Notes under the pieces: model-generated | The model's input: only the letters and a program-made list of their open reading frames with translations | Database searches by the model: none | What the model was told of the DNA's origin: nothing | DNA from: Pseudomonas putida | GTDB taxonomy: Bacteria > Pseudomonadota > Gammaproteobacteria > Pseudomonadales > Pseudomonadaceae | Assembly: GCF_028682395.1 (NCBI RefSeq) | Contig: NZ_JANHLC010000001.1 | Span: 434,001 to 498,000 of the forward strand | DNA length: 64,000 bases | Direction of reading: 5' to 3' | Part shown: in pieces, positions 17,911-26,951 of the stretch | Position numbering within the stretch: position 1 is the first letter of the stretch | How the letters are laid out: each line of letters starts with the position of its first letter | Translations under genes and position numbers: made by a program

Positions 17911-18963
17911 CTACCAGCGAAAACGCAGTTCTGCCGCTGGCGCCACCGCGGGCACAGGCTCAGCCGTCGCCGCTTGCGGAGCCGGAGCCGGAGCCGGAGC
18001 CAAGCCTTCGCCCGGCGGGACTTCCTGCAACCGCGCCAAACCCAATTGGGCACGCAATTGCTCGGCACTGCCATTGACCCGATACAGCACCCGCTCGCCG
18101 TCAACCTCCTGTAACCGCGCGCCAAAGGGCTCAAGCAAACGCTCGAGCGCGGCATAGCGCTCCAGGTTCATCCCCTGGACCTCCAGCAACTGCTCGGTCG
18201 CAACACCGGGCTTGACCACAAAACGTGGCGCCAGACGCTGACTGACCGCAAGCATCACGGCATCGGCCAGCGCCGCCGGATCAGCCCCCTGGGCCGTGCC
18301 GTCCTCGCGCTGGTCGCCTAGCCACAAGCGCCACTTGGCTTGCCACTGGCCACCGTCCTCACGTGCATGCACCGCCAGCAACGCATCAGCGGAATAACGC
18401 TCGGAGGCCGCCTGCAATGGTGAAGGATCGTTGCCTTCCAGGTTTTTTGCGGTGGCCACCAGTTGCTCTTCCAGGTCACCCAAGGGCAGGCGCAAAGGCA
18501 AGCCACGATGCTGGGCCGCGCGGCGCAGCGGCTCGGCACTCGCCTGAGCGTCGCCCACCAGGTTCGAACCTTCGGTCGAGTCATTCAGCCACCAACCGAG
18601 AATCGCCGGGCGATTGCTCCCCCACAGCGACAGTCCGGCCTGCCGCAGCACGCGGTCGGTACTGACCGGATCGAAGTCGACCTGCAGACTTTCCGGCGGG
18701 CCGGCGTCATAGCCGTACTGGGTGATGATCTGCTGCGGATCCTTGCGCACCTCGGCCAGCCCGGGGTTCTGCAACGCCTTGGCATCGCCCGTCAGGCGCA
18801 ACAGCAGCGTATCGAGGGCACGCAGGGTCGCCTGGGCACGCTCTTCCGAGCTTTGGCTGGCGACAGGCTCACGCACCTGATACAGGCCAGTGAGGGTTTG
18901 CGCTTGCGCAGCCAGGGAAAAGATCGACAGACAGCCGACAAAAAGAAATTTACACAGACGCAT
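17911..18963 (-). CDS. DUF2066 domain protein, exported
   Basis: 350 residues from the ATG at 18963. The signal peptide ends at LAAQAQ; the mature part begins TGLYQVREPVASQSSEERAQA as in DUF2066 proteins, found in gamma-proteobacteria beside purM and hda. The C-terminal 30 residues are Pro/Ala-rich with a PAPAPAPQAA run, then end ELRFRW. The function is not known. It is divergent from purM across a 384-base gap. Two in-frame upstream Met codons have no ribosome site; the chosen start follows GGGAATCCTTC. Confidence 0.85.
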   Translation of the reverse strand: MRLCKFLFVGCLSIFSLAAQAQTLTGLYQVREPVASQSSEERAQATLRALDTLLLRLTGDAKALQNPGLAEVRKDPQQIITQYGYDAGPPESLQVDFDPVSTDRVLRQAGLSLWGSNRPAILGWWLNDSTEGSNLVGDAQASAEPLRRAAQHRGLPLRLPLGDLEEQLVATAKNLEGNDPSPLQAASERYSADALLAVHAREDGGQWQAKWRLWLGDQREDGTAQGADPAALADAVMLAVSQRLAPRFVVKPGVATEQLLEVQGMNLERYAALERLLEPFGARLQEVDGERVLYRVNGSAEQLRAQLGLARLQEVPPGEGLAPAPAPAPQAATAEPVPAVAPAAELRFRW

Positions 18964-19347
18964 GAAGGATTCCCGACAGGCAGTAAAGCGGCATGCAGCA
19001 CCGCGTAAAGACACTCAAGTCCAATGTGTGACCACAACAACCGGTTATTCATTCAGGCACAGCGCGGCTGTTTTCGCGCTGTCATAACGATAGCCGTTCA
19101 AAGGCTATACCTTATACAGGCCCAGGCTGAGCCACCAGCACCCACCCGCAGGGTTTTTTTCGCGATATTACCCTGCCCGTCGGCCCGAGGATGGCCGCTG
19201 CTGCTCAAGCCTGATAAAATCGCGCGCCTTCGCAGACCGGTGACAACCGGGGCCCACGAGAAACGCTCGCAACCCTTGCGACAACCTCTCCCAGCGGTCC
19301 CGTCGATCCCGGTCGATACCCCTGAATCCCCCCTAAAGGCCTGGATC
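18964..19347. promoter_or_regulatory. 384-base gap between DUF2066 gene and purM
   Basis: Divergent control region with no gene I can support. It must hold promoters for both sides. A -10-like GATAAAAT occurs near 19211-19218 on the plus strand, about 130 bases before purM, implying a fairly long purM leader. A Pro/Arg-rich open stretch upstream of purM is GC bias and has no start signals. No PurR box or guanine riboswitch pattern is visible. Confidence 0.4.
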
Positions 19348-20406
19348 ATGAGCAAGCAACCCTCCCTAAGCTACAAGGACGCCGGTGTAGACATCGACGC
19401 CGGTGAAGCATTGGTCGAACGCATCAAGAGCGTCGCCAAGCGCACTGCGCGTCCTGAAGTCATGGGCGGCCTGGGTGGTTTCGGCGCCCTCTGCGAGATC
19501 CCGGCCGGCTACAAGCAGCCGGTACTGGTCTCCGGCACTGATGGCGTCGGCACCAAGCTGCGCCTGGCGCTGAACCTGAACAAGCATGACAGCATCGGCA
19601 TCGACCTGGTTGCCATGTGCGTCAACGACCTGGTGGTCTGCGGTGCCGAGCCGCTGTTCTTCCTCGACTACTACGCGACCGGCAAGCTCAACGTCGACAC
19701 CGCCGCCCAGGTAGTGACCGGCATCGGCGCCGGCTGCGAACTGTCCGGCTGCTCCCTGGTCGGCGGCGAAACCGCTGAAATGCCGGGCATGTACGAAGGC
19801 GAAGACTACGATCTGGCCGGCTTCTGTGTTGGCGTCGTGGAAAAGGCCGAGATCATCGACGGCTCGAAAGTCGCCGCAGGCGATGCCCTGATCGCACTGC
19901 CGTCTTCTGGTCCGCACTCCAACGGCTACTCGCTGATCCGCAAGATCATCGAAGTGTCCGGTGCCGACATCGAAAGCATCCAGCTCGACGGCAAGCCATT
20001 GACCGACCTGCTGATGGCCCCGACCCGCATCTACGTCAAGCCGTTGCTCAAGCTGATCAAGGACACCGGCGCAGTCAAGGCCATGGCCCACATCACGGGT
20101 GGCGGTCTGCTCGACAATATCCCACGCGTCCTGCCAAAAGGCGCCCAGGCCGTGGTCGACGTGGCCAGTTGGCAGCGTCCGGCAGTGTTCGACTGGCTGC
20201 AAGAGCAAGGCAACGTGGCTGAAGTCGAAATGCACCGCGTCCTGAACTGCGGCGTTGGCATGGTCGTTTGCGTCGCCCAGGCGGACGTCGAGCGCTGCTT
20301 GAACGTGCTGCGTGAAGCCGGCGAGCAGCCTTGGGTCATTGGCCAGATCGCGACCGCTGCCGAAGGCGCGGCCCAGGTCGTGCTGCAGAACCTCAAGGCT
20401 CACTAA
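19348..20406 (+). CDS. purM: Phosphoribosylformylglycinamidine cyclo-ligase
   Basis: 352 residues. It closes the imidazole ring of AIR with ATP in de novo purine synthesis. Features: [22 protein letters not shown] at the start (kept here in part), [27 protein letters not shown] for the ATP site, [20 protein letters not shown], [18 protein letters not shown] block ([13 protein letters not shown]) and [13 protein letters not shown]. The length is normal. The stop codon TAA shares its last A with the purN ATG, so the two genes are coupled. Confidence 0.98.
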   Translation: MSKQPSLSYKDAGVDIDAGEALVERIKSVAKRTARPEVMGGLGGFGALCEIPAGYKQPVLVSGTDGVGTKLRLALNLNKHDSIGIDLVAMCVNDLVVCGAEPLFFLDYYATGKLNVDTAAQVVTGIGAGCELSGCSLVGGETAEMPGMYEGEDYDLAGFCVGVVEKAEIIDGSKVAAGDALIALPSSGPHSNGYSLIRKIIEVSGADIESIQLDGKPLTDLLMAPTRIYVKPLLKLIKDTGAVKAMAHITGGGLLDNIPRVLPKGAQAVVDVASWQRPAVFDWLQEQGNVAEVEMHRVLNCGVGMVVCVAQADVERCLNVLREAGEQPWVIGQIATAAEGAAQVVLQNLKAH

Positions 20407-21074
20407 TGCCCGCAACCTGTGATGTAGTGGTGCTGCTTTCCGGCACCGGCAGTAACTTGCAGGCGCTGATCGACAGCATGGCCCCACAGGCCAACGAAGG
20501 GGCGGGCCCCAGCCCCGCCCGCATCGCCGCGGTGATTTCCAACCGCGCCGATGCCTTTGGCCTGCAACGGGCCCGGGACGCGGGTATCGAAACCCGCACC
20601 CTCGATCACACAGCGTTCGAGGGCCGCGAGGCTTTCGACGCCGCTCTGGTCACGCTGATCGACACCTTCCAGCCGAAACTGGTGGTTCTGGCCGGCTTCA
20701 TGCGAATTCTGAGTGCGGACTTCGTTCGGCACTACCAGGGGCGGCTACTCAATATCCACCCCTCGCTGCTGCCCAAGTACAAAGGCCTGCACACGCACCA
20801 GCGCGCGCTGGATGCCGGTGATCGCGAGCATGGCTGCAGCGTGCACTTCGTCACCGAGGAACTCGATGGCGGACCTCTGGTCGTACAGGCAGTGATCCCG
20901 GTAGAGTTGGACGATACGGCGCAGACGCTCGCACAGCGCGTTCATCGCCAGGAACATCGGATTTACCCACTGGCAGTACACTGGTTCGCTGAAGGCCGAT
21001 TGACCCTCGGCGAACAGGGTGCATTATTGGACGGCCAGTTACTCGCGGCCAGCGGCCACTTGATTCGAACCTAG
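20406..21074 (+). CDS. purN: Phosphoribosylglycinamide formyltransferase
   Basis: 222 residues. It transfers a formyl group from 10-formyltetrahydrofolate to GAR. LLSGTGSNLQALID binds the phosphoribosyl part, and the catalytic Asn-His-Asp set lies in LLNIHPSLLPKYKGLHTH and VTEELDGGPLV. The start at 20406 overlaps the purM stop by one base. The following DUF3108 gene begins 9 bases later with AGGAG before it, so the three probably form one operon. Confidence 0.98.
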   Translation: MPATCDVVVLLSGTGSNLQALIDSMAPQANEGAGPSPARIAAVISNRADAFGLQRARDAGIETRTLDHTAFEGREAFDAALVTLIDTFQPKLVVLAGFMRILSADFVRHYQGRLLNIHPSLLPKYKGLHTHQRALDAGDREHGCSVHFVTEELDGGPLVVQAVIPVELDDTAQTLAQRVHRQEHRIYPLAVHWFAEGRLTLGEQGALLDGQLLAASGHLIRT

Positions 21075-21082
21075 GAGATTTT

Positions 21083-21796
21083 ATGCGTCGTGCCCTGCTC
21101 TTCGCTTGTGCTCTGCTCGCCCTGCCTGTCGCGCAGGCCGCAGATCTTCAACCCTTCTCCGCCAGCTACACGGCCGACTGGAAGCAGTTGCCCATGAGCG
21201 GTACCGCCGAGCGCAGTCTCAAGCCCAATGCCAACGGCACCTGGACCTTGAGCTTCAAGGCCTCGATGATGATTGCCAGCCTGACCGAAGAAAGCACCGT
21301 ACGCTTCGAGAAGGACACCCTGCTGCCCCAGACCTACCATTTTGAACGTGGCGGTCTGGGCAAGGCTAAAAAAGTCGACCTGGACTTTGACTGGGCCAGC
21401 AAGATGATCACCGGTAACGACCGCGGCGACGCAGTCAAGGTCCCACTCAACCGCGGCATCCTCGACAAGTCCACTTACCAGTTGGCGCTGCAGCATGACG
21501 TTGCCGCCGGCAAGAAAAGCATGAGCTATCAGGTTATCGACGGCGGCGAAGTCGACACCTATGATTTCCGCGTGCTGGGTTCAGAGAAAGTCGACACCAA
21601 GGCTGGGCAGATCGATGCGATCAAGGTCGAGCGTGTACGCGACCCGACGCAAAGCAAGCGTATTACCGTCCTCTGGTTCGCCAAGGACTGGGACTACCTG
21701 CTGGTGCGCCTGCAGCAAGTCGAAACCGACGGCAAGGAGTACAACATCATGCTTCTGGACGGTACGGTCGACGGCAAGTCGGTCAAAGGTAGCTGA
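21083..21796 (+). CDS. DUF3108 domain protein, exported
   Basis: 237 residues with a signal peptide ending ALPVAQA. The mature part is beta-rich (PFSASYTADWKQLPMSGTAER, then GNDRGDAVKVPLNRGILDK and LWFAKDWDYLLVRLQQVE), matching the DUF3108 family of periplasmic proteins often next to purN in gamma-proteobacteria. Function unknown; a link to envelope lipids or purines is not shown. AGGAG at 21072-21076 precedes the ATG. A small GGGTTT-AAACCC hairpin and a strong terminator follow the stop. Confidence 0.88.
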   Translation: MRRALLFACALLALPVAQAADLQPFSASYTADWKQLPMSGTAERSLKPNANGTWTLSFKASMMIASLTEESTVRFEKDTLLPQTYHFERGGLGKAKKVDLDFDWASKMITGNDRGDAVKVPLNRGILDKSTYQLALQHDVAAGKKSMSYQVIDGGEVDTYDFRVLGSEKVDTKAGQIDAIKVERVRDPTQSKRITVLWFAKDWDYLLVRLQQVETDGKEYNIMLLDGTVDGKSVKGS

Positions 21797-21828
21797 GACA
21801 GGGTTTTATAAACCCTACCCAGAGCGGC

Positions 21829-21864
21829 AAAAAAGCCCGGTATCTTTCGATACCGGGCTTTTTT
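21829..21864 (+). terminator. Terminator of the purM-purN-DUF3108 unit
   Basis: Stem GCCCGGTATC / GATACCGGGC with a TTTC loop, six A before and six T after. Confidence 0.92.
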
Positions 21865-22211
21865 ATATTCGCGGAGGAAGATCCAACCAGTCTCCAGAGA
21901 CCGCGGAAACCTCCAGGCCTCCGCCAGAGATGACTGCCTTGCAGTAGGACTTTCCCAAGAGAAATATAGGCTCTTTGAGAGAAAGAGACTTCTTTGATTA
22001 TTACCTTCTTGCCACTCGCAAACACCTTAATGCCTACGCCAGCTCCCTATAAAAACCAAAATCAAACAAAACACAGCCACACTTCGTTTATTACAAAGAT
22101 CACACCGCAAAGAAACCAATAAAAAACTTATATTCAACGTTAAACAACAAGCCTTTGGCAGGCTGCACTTTCGTACAGCCTGCCAAGCGCATTACCTGCA
22201 GAACTTAACCA
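21865..22211. other. AT-rich gap without a recognised gene
   Basis: About 350 bases between two genes, clearly poorer in GC than its surroundings from about 21960 to 22160. It contains small palindromes such as GTCTCCAGAGAC (21890-21901) and the hairpin before ibpA. An 80-codon minus-strand frame here has a skewed composition and no ribosome site, so I do not call it. A small RNA is possible but nothing shows it directly. Confidence 0.4.
22155..22186 (-). terminator. Hairpin after ibpA, probable terminator
   Basis: Perfect 11-bp arms TTGGCAGGCTG / CAGCCTGCCAA with a 10-base loop, 26 bases after the ibpA stop. The following T-tract on the minus strand is broken (TTGTTGTTT). Confidence 0.6.
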
Positions 22212-22661
22212 TCAGTTCTGCAAAGCGGCCTGTTGCACCCCATTGATCGGGATACGTTTGGCCTTGGCCTCTTCAGGCACAACCCGCAGCAGGTCGATAT
22301 TCAACAGACCATTGCTCAGGCCGGCCGACTTGACCTCGATATGGTCAGCCAGGCGGAACGACAGCTTGAATGCCCGTTGGGCAATGCCCTGGTGCAGATA
22401 GGTGATGCTCTCGGGAGAGGCTTCACGTTTGCCACCGCTAATGGTCAATACACCGTTCTCGACTTGCAACTCCAGGTCTTCCTCGCGGAAACCTGCGGCT
22501 GCAACCACAATGCGATATTGATCATCGGCATGTTTTTCAACGTTGTAGGGCGGATAGCTGCTGCCTGGCTCATTACGCATTGCAGTTTCGAACAAGTCAT
22601 TAAAGCGATCGAAACCCACGGAAGAACGAAACAGTGGCGCCATGGAAAATGCATTGGTCAT
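22212..22661 (-). CDS. ibpA: Small heat-shock protein, Hsp20/IbpA family
   Basis: 149 residues from ATG at 22661 with CAGGAGA before it. Short N-terminal arm with SSVGFDRFNDLFETAMR, as in IbpA/IbpB, followed by the alpha-crystallin domain (YPPYNVEKHADDQYRIVVAAAG, then ELQVENGVLTISGGK and FKLSFRLADHIEVKSAGLSNGLLNIDL) and a C-terminal tail with the I-x-I motif (KRIPING). It holds unfolding proteins in a refoldable state during heat stress. A sigma-32-type promoter and ROSE-type leader upstream indicate double heat control. Confidence 0.93.
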   Translation of the reverse strand: MTNAFSMAPLFRSSVGFDRFNDLFETAMRNEPGSSYPPYNVEKHADDQYRIVVAAAGFREEDLELQVENGVLTISGGKREASPESITYLHQGIAQRAFKLSFRLADHIEVKSAGLSNGLLNIDLLRVVPEEAKAKRIPINGVQQAALQN

Positions 22662-22721
22662 GATAAGTCTCCTGATAGTCAGCGAGTATTTGTCTCCGCG
22701 ACCCGAGTTCGGCATCGCGTA
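22662..22721 (-). promoter_or_regulatory. ROSE-type RNA thermometer in the ibpA leader
   Basis: The leader contains CTCGCTG-ACTAT-CAGGAG (22669-22686). The SD CAGGAG can pair with CUCGCUG in six base pairs with one bulged G, the hallmark of ROSE elements (UYGCU opposite the SD). An upstream hairpin-forming stretch (GATGCCGAACTCGGGTCGC) fits the usual additional stems. Such elements melt at heat-shock temperature and release the ribosome site. Confidence 0.75.
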
Positions 22722-22727
22722 CTCCCT

Positions 22728-22755
22728 AGATAGGGACCGACAAACACTTTTCAAG
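22728..22755 (-). promoter_or_regulatory. Sigma-32 (RpoH) promoter of ibpA
   Basis: CTTGAA (22755-22750), a 14-base spacer, then CCCTATCT (22735-22728): a near-consensus heat-shock promoter, with the transcript expected to start about 60 bases before the ibpA ATG. Confidence 0.82.
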
Positions 22756-22939
22756 AGTCTTTTCGCAGATTTTTTTCAGCTCTTTTCACTCAACGGCGAA
22801 AACACTCAAGCCGCTTGCCCTTCATGGCAGAACACTCGCCCTACTCTACTCAAAACGCAGCAATACCCCGCCAACTCGCAATACACAGCAGCCAACCGAG
22901 ACAGCCCAAGCCAGGCAGTTCGGCTGAAAGACAGGACAT

Positions 22940-22975
22940 AAAAAACCCGATGCCGGCATTTCTGGCATCGGGTTT
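22940..22975 (-). terminator. Terminator after the DUF2058 gene
   Basis: Stem AACCCGATGCC / GGCATCGGGTT with a run of T on the minus strand. Confidence 0.88.
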
Positions 22976-23048
22976 CGATGTGCCCCCTCGAGCTTGAACA
23001 CTCGAGCGAAGTGCCAGGCCAATGACCTGGCTGCTCGCTATGCGCCGA

Positions 23049-23588
23049 TTACCACATCAGGTCATCGGGGATCTGGTAGGCCGCGTACGGATCATCCTCG
23101 TCCGGCGCCTCAGTCGGCGTGTTGAGCTGCACGATACGCCGTGGGTCGCGCTCCTGGATCTTCAGCGCCGCTTCACGGGGAATCACTTCGTAGCCGCCGC
23201 CATGTTGGACGATCGCCAACGAGCCGCTGCTGAGCTTGTCGCGCATCAAGGCATTGACCGACAGGCGCTTGACCTTCTTGTCATCGACAAAGTTGTAGTA
23301 GTCCTCGGTGGTCAGCTTTGGCAGGCGCGACACTTCGATCAACTGCTTGATCTGGGCGGCCTTGGCCTTCTGCTCGGCCTTTTCCTGCTGCTGACGGTTG
23401 AGCTCCTGGTCACGCTTGACCTTCTCCGCCTGGGCTTCCTGGGCGGCCCGCTGTTGCGAGTCGTCCAGCTCGATCTGACCTTTATGGGCCAGGCGTTGCT
23501 GCTTCTGCTTGTCTTTGCCGACCTGTTTGGCCTGCTTCTGGTTGACCAGGCCTGCTTTGAGCAACTGGTCGCGAAGGGAAATGCTCAT
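23049..23588 (-). CDS. DUF2058 (YaiL-like) protein
   Basis: 179 residues, cytoplasmic. It begins SLRDQLLKAGLVNQKQAKQ and has a long charged helix (residues about 20-90, rich in K, E and Q, probably a coiled coil), then a small C-terminal domain with TEDYYNFVDDKKVKRL and LVIPREAA-like residues. This matches the YaiL/DUF2058 family, whose role is not established; the N-terminal part suggests nucleic acid or ribosome contact but that is inference. It begins 25 bases after mazG and likely shares its transcript. Confidence 0.88.
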   Translation of the reverse strand: MSISLRDQLLKAGLVNQKQAKQVGKDKQKQQRLAHKGQIELDDSQQRAAQEAQAEKVKRDQELNRQQQEKAEQKAKAAQIKQLIEVSRLPKLTTEDYYNFVDDKKVKRLSVNALMRDKLSSGSLAIVQHGGGYEVIPREAALKIQERDPRRIVQLNTPTEAPDEDDPYAAYQIPDDLMW

Positions 23589-23613
23589 GGTGCTTACTCA
23601 CTTGGGCAACGGC

Positions 23614-24447
23614 TCAGCCACAGCTGGGCAAATTCTTTTCCTGACGCTTGGCTTCACCCCACAGGGCGTCCAAGTCTTCGAGGGTGCAATCTTCAATCGG
23701 ACGATGGGTGTCGCGCAATGCCTGTTCGATAAATCGGAAGCGACGGTCGAACTTGGCATTCGCCCCCCGCAGGGCCGACTCAGGGTCGACCTTGAGGTGC
23801 CGGGCCAGGTTGACCACCACAAACAACAGATCACCGATCTCTTCCTCTATCGCCGGCTGGTCGTTGTCGGCCATGGCCTCCAACACCTCGTCCAGCTCTT
23901 CGCGCACCTTGTCGACCACCGGCAGTGCCGCCGGCCAGTCAAAGCCGACCTGGGCCGCACGCTTTTGTAACTTCGCCGCTCGGGACAATGCAGGCAACGC
24001 CAAAGGCACATCCTCCAGCAACGAGAGCTGCTGCGGAGCGTCGGCTTTTTCCGCACGCTCCTCGGCCTTGATCTGGTCCCAGCGCTGCTTGACCTGCTCT
24101 TCGCTCAGACGTGGCTGGTCCGGCGGCGCATACAGGTCACCCGTAGGAAACACATGGGGATGCCGGCGAATCAATTTACGGGTGATGCTGTCGACCACGC
24201 CGTCGAACTCGAAACGTCCCTCCTCACGCGCCAGTTGGCTGTAGTACACCACCTGGAACAGCAGGTCACCCAGCTCGCCCTGCAGGTGCGCCAGGTCGCC
24301 GCTCTCAATGGCATCAGCGACCTCGTAGGCCTCTTCCAGGGTGTAGGGCACAAGGCTGGCGTAAGTCTGTCGGATATCCCACGGACAGCCATATTGCGGA
24401 TCCCGCAGCCGCGCCATCAGGTGCAGCAGGTCTTCAAGGCTATACAT
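23614..24447 (-). CDS. mazG: Nucleoside triphosphate pyrophosphohydrolase MazG
   Basis: 277 residues with two all-alpha pyrophosphatase domains. Metal-binding EExxE-type motifs: LEEAYEVADAIE with GELGDLLFQVVYYS in the N-terminal half, and REELDEVLEAMAD with EEEIGDLLFVVVNLAR in the C-terminal half. It hydrolyses NTPs and dNTPs, and in E. coli can lower ppGpp; its place directly after relA fits that link. CPWDIRQT near the start is a family signature. Confidence 0.96.
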   Translation of the reverse strand: MYSLEDLLHLMARLRDPQYGCPWDIRQTYASLVPYTLEEAYEVADAIESGDLAHLQGELGDLLFQVVYYSQLAREEGRFEFDGVVDSITRKLIRRHPHVFPTGDLYAPPDQPRLSEEQVKQRWDQIKAEERAEKADAPQQLSLLEDVPLALPALSRAAKLQKRAAQVGFDWPAALPVVDKVREELDEVLEAMADNDQPAIEEEIGDLLFVVVNLARHLKVDPESALRGANAKFDRRFRFIEQALRDTHRPIEDCTLEDLDALWGEAKRQEKNLPSCG

Positions 24448-24475
24448 CGGTTGGTCTCTTGGAAGCTGTCCTTTT

Positions 24476-24521
24476 GGGTTCGCGATGGGAATGAAGTCGC
24501 TTCACCCCCAATCGCGAACCC
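24476..24521. repeat. Long inverted repeat between relA and mazG
   Basis: 11-bp arms GGGTTCGCGAT / ATCGCGAACCC around a centre that itself contains GAAG-TCG-CTTC. There is no T-tract, so it may be a REP-like element or an mRNA processing or stability structure rather than an intrinsic terminator. Confidence 0.5.
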
Positions 24522-24546
24522 GCTGGCGCCTAAACAAATACGGATT

Positions 24547-26790
24547 TCAGGGCGTGCGGTTGCGTCGCGTCTCGATAATGTTCGGCAACTGCGAGATACG
24601 TCCGAGCAATCGGCCCAGGGCGTCGAGCCCCGGGATCTCGATGGTCAGCGACATCAGCGCGGTGTTGTCCTCCTTGTTGGAGCGGGTATTGACCGCCAAC
24701 ACGTTGATCCGCTCGTTGAGCAAGACCTGGGAGACGTCCCGCAGCAACCCGGAACGGTCGTAGGCACGAATCACGATATCCACCGGGTAGGTCGACACCG
24801 GCACCGGGCCCCAGCTGACCTGGATGATCCGCTCGGGCTCACGACCGCCCAGTTGCAGCACCGACGCACAGTCCTGGCGGTGAATACTGACGCCACGCCC
24901 CTGGGTGATGTAGCCGACAATGGCATCGCCCGGTAACGGCTGGCAGCAGCCCGCCATCTGGGTCATCAGGTTGCCGACCCCTTGGATCTGGATATCGCCG
25001 CGCTTGCCCGGCTTGTACCCCGTCGCTTTGCGCGGAATCAGCTCCAGCTGTTCGCTGCCGCGTTCCGGCTCGACCAATTGCTGCGCCAGGTTGACCAATT
25101 GCGCCAGGCGCAGGTCACCAGCACCCAGGGCCGCGTACATATCCTCGGCGGTGCGCATGTTGGCCTTTTCGGCCAGCTTGTCGAAATCGACCTGCGGCAG
25201 GTCCAGGCGGCCCAATTCGCGTTCGAGCAGGGTCTTGCCCGCCGCGACGTTCTGGTCTCGCGCCTGCAGCTTGAACCAATGAACGATCTTCGCCCGAGCC
25301 CTCGAGGTGGTGACATAGCCCAGGTTCGGGTTCAACCAGTCGCGACTCGGCGTACCGTGCTTGCTGGTGATGATCTCGACCTGCTCACCGGTCTGCAGGC
25401 TGTAGTTGAGCGGCACGATACGCCCGTTGATCTTGGCGCCCCGGCAGTTGTGGCCGATCTCGGTGTGGACACGGTAGGCGAAGTCCAGCGGCGTCGCGCC
25501 CTTGGGCAGGTCAATGGCATGGCCATCCGGGGTAAAGATATACACCCGATCCGGTTCGATATCGACGCGCAACTGGTCGGCCAGGCCGCCGATGTCGCCC
25601 AGTTCCTCGTGCCATTCAAGGACCTGGCGCAGCCAGGAGATCTTCTCTTCGTAGTGATTGGACCCGGACTTGACGTCGGTGCCCTTGTAGCGCCAGTGCG
25701 CGCAGACGCCCAGCTCGGCTTCCTCGTGCATGGCATGCGTGCGGATCTGGACTTCCAGCACCTTGCCCTCGGGACCGATCACCGCCGTATGCAACGAGCG
25801 ATAGCCGTTCTCCTTGGGGTTGGCGATGTAGTCGTCGAACTCCTTGGGAATATGGCGCCACAGGGTGTGGACGATACCCAGCGCGGTGTAGCAGTCGCGC
25901 ATTTCCGGGACCAGTACCCGCAACGCGCGCACATCGTAGATCTGGCTGAAGGCCAGGCCCTTGCGCTGCATTTTTCGCCAGATCGAATAGATATGCTTGG
26001 CCCGGCCACTGATATCGGCCTTGACCCCGGTCGCCAGCAACTCATGTTCGAGTTGGCTCATCACATCGCTGATAAACCGCTCGCGGTCGAGTCGGCGCTC
26101 ATGCAGCAACTTGGCGATCTGCTTGTACTGCTCAGGCTCCAGGTAGCGAAAGGACAAATCCTCCAGCTCCCACTTGATATGCCCGATGCCCAGGCGGTGA
26201 GCCAGGGGTGCATAGATATCGAAGACTTCCCGGGCCACCCGGTCGCGCTTTTCGTCGTCGGCATTCTTTACCGCGCGAATTGCGCAGGTGCGCTCGGCGA
26301 GCTTGATCAGCGCGACGCGCACGTCATCGACCATGGCCACCAGCATCTTGCGCAGGTTTTCCACCTGCCCCTGGGTGCCCAGCACCAGCGATTGCCGCGG
26401 GCTGAGACTGGCACTGATCGCTGCCATGCGCAGCACACCGTCGATCAGCTTGGCCACCACCGAACCGAAGCGCTGGCTGACGGCGGGTAACTGGATCTGT
26501 CCTTCGCGCACGCCGCGATAAAGGATCGCGGCGACCAACGAGTCCTGGTCGAGCTTGAGATCGGCGAGGATCTCGGCGATTTCCAACCCGGTGCTGAAAC
26601 TCGAGGTGCCATCGGCCCACAGGTTCTTCGCCGCGTTGGCTTGTTGTTCCGCTTGCCTGGCGAATTCGCAGGCTTCCTTCAAGGCTTCACGGTCCAGCGC
26701 CGGGTCGACACTGACCGCATGATCGAGCCATGCCTCGAGATTGATACTGCCGTCGGTGTTGATCGGCTGGTGTGCTCTCACCTGTACCAT
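24547..26790 (-). CDS. relA: GTP pyrophosphokinase RelA
   Basis: 747 residues. Ribosome-associated (p)ppGpp synthetase of the stringent response. Domains in order: an inactive HD-type region (residues about 50-200), where the catalytic HDxxED is replaced by LYRGVREG; the synthetase domain (about 250-380) with AKHIYSIWRKMQRKG and NPKENGYRSLHTAV; TGS (about 410-470, VYIFTPDGHAIDLPKGATPLDFAYR); the zinc-finger/helical region with CCQPLPGD; and the C-terminal ACT domain (VDIVIRAYDRSGLLRDVS). Loss of HD residues shows it is RelA and not SpoT. Confidence 0.98.
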   Translation of the reverse strand: MVQVRAHQPINTDGSINLEAWLDHAVSVDPALDREALKEACEFARQAEQQANAAKNLWADGTSSFSTGLEIAEILADLKLDQDSLVAAILYRGVREGQIQLPAVSQRFGSVVAKLIDGVLRMAAISASLSPRQSLVLGTQGQVENLRKMLVAMVDDVRVALIKLAERTCAIRAVKNADDEKRDRVAREVFDIYAPLAHRLGIGHIKWELEDLSFRYLEPEQYKQIAKLLHERRLDRERFISDVMSQLEHELLATGVKADISGRAKHIYSIWRKMQRKGLAFSQIYDVRALRVLVPEMRDCYTALGIVHTLWRHIPKEFDDYIANPKENGYRSLHTAVIGPEGKVLEVQIRTHAMHEEAELGVCAHWRYKGTDVKSGSNHYEEKISWLRQVLEWHEELGDIGGLADQLRVDIEPDRVYIFTPDGHAIDLPKGATPLDFAYRVHTEIGHNCRGAKINGRIVPLNYSLQTGEQVEIITSKHGTPSRDWLNPNLGYVTTSRARAKIVHWFKLQARDQNVAAGKTLLERELGRLDLPQVDFDKLAEKANMRTAEDMYAALGAGDLRLAQLVNLAQQLVEPERGSEQLELIPRKATGYKPGKRGDIQIQGVGNLMTQMAGCCQPLPGDAIVGYITQGRGVSIHRQDCASVLQLGGREPERIIQVSWGPVPVSTYPVDIVIRAYDRSGLLRDVSQVLLNERINVLAVNTRSNKEDNTALMSLTIEIPGLDALGRLLGRISQLPNIIETRRNRTP

Positions 26791-26951
26791 CTTGCTTACC
26801 TTCCCTACGACGCAGATTCAATGCGTCAAAATCACTGACCTTCGTTGCAATCAGATTCCGGCCAGGCTGTAGCCGCAATCATCAGGTCGTGCGAGAGCAA
26901 CTGTTCCTGCACGCCCCGACCGTTGCAGGTCAGTCGGACTAGACGAGCATC

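Noticed and set aside
19024-19347. In-frame extension before purM of more than 100 codons
   Set aside because: The family starts at the ATG at 19348; the added residues are Pro/Arg-rich with no homology.
20419-20487. Long open frames antisense to purM, relA, gacS, hrpA and the ABC exporter
   Set aside because: They mirror the codon bias of the true genes in high-GC DNA, have no ribosome sites or domain content, and lie opposite well-supported genes.
21783-22025. 80-codon minus-strand frame in the gap before ibpA
   Set aside because: It runs through the terminator hairpin of the DUF3108 unit, has odd composition and no ribosome site.
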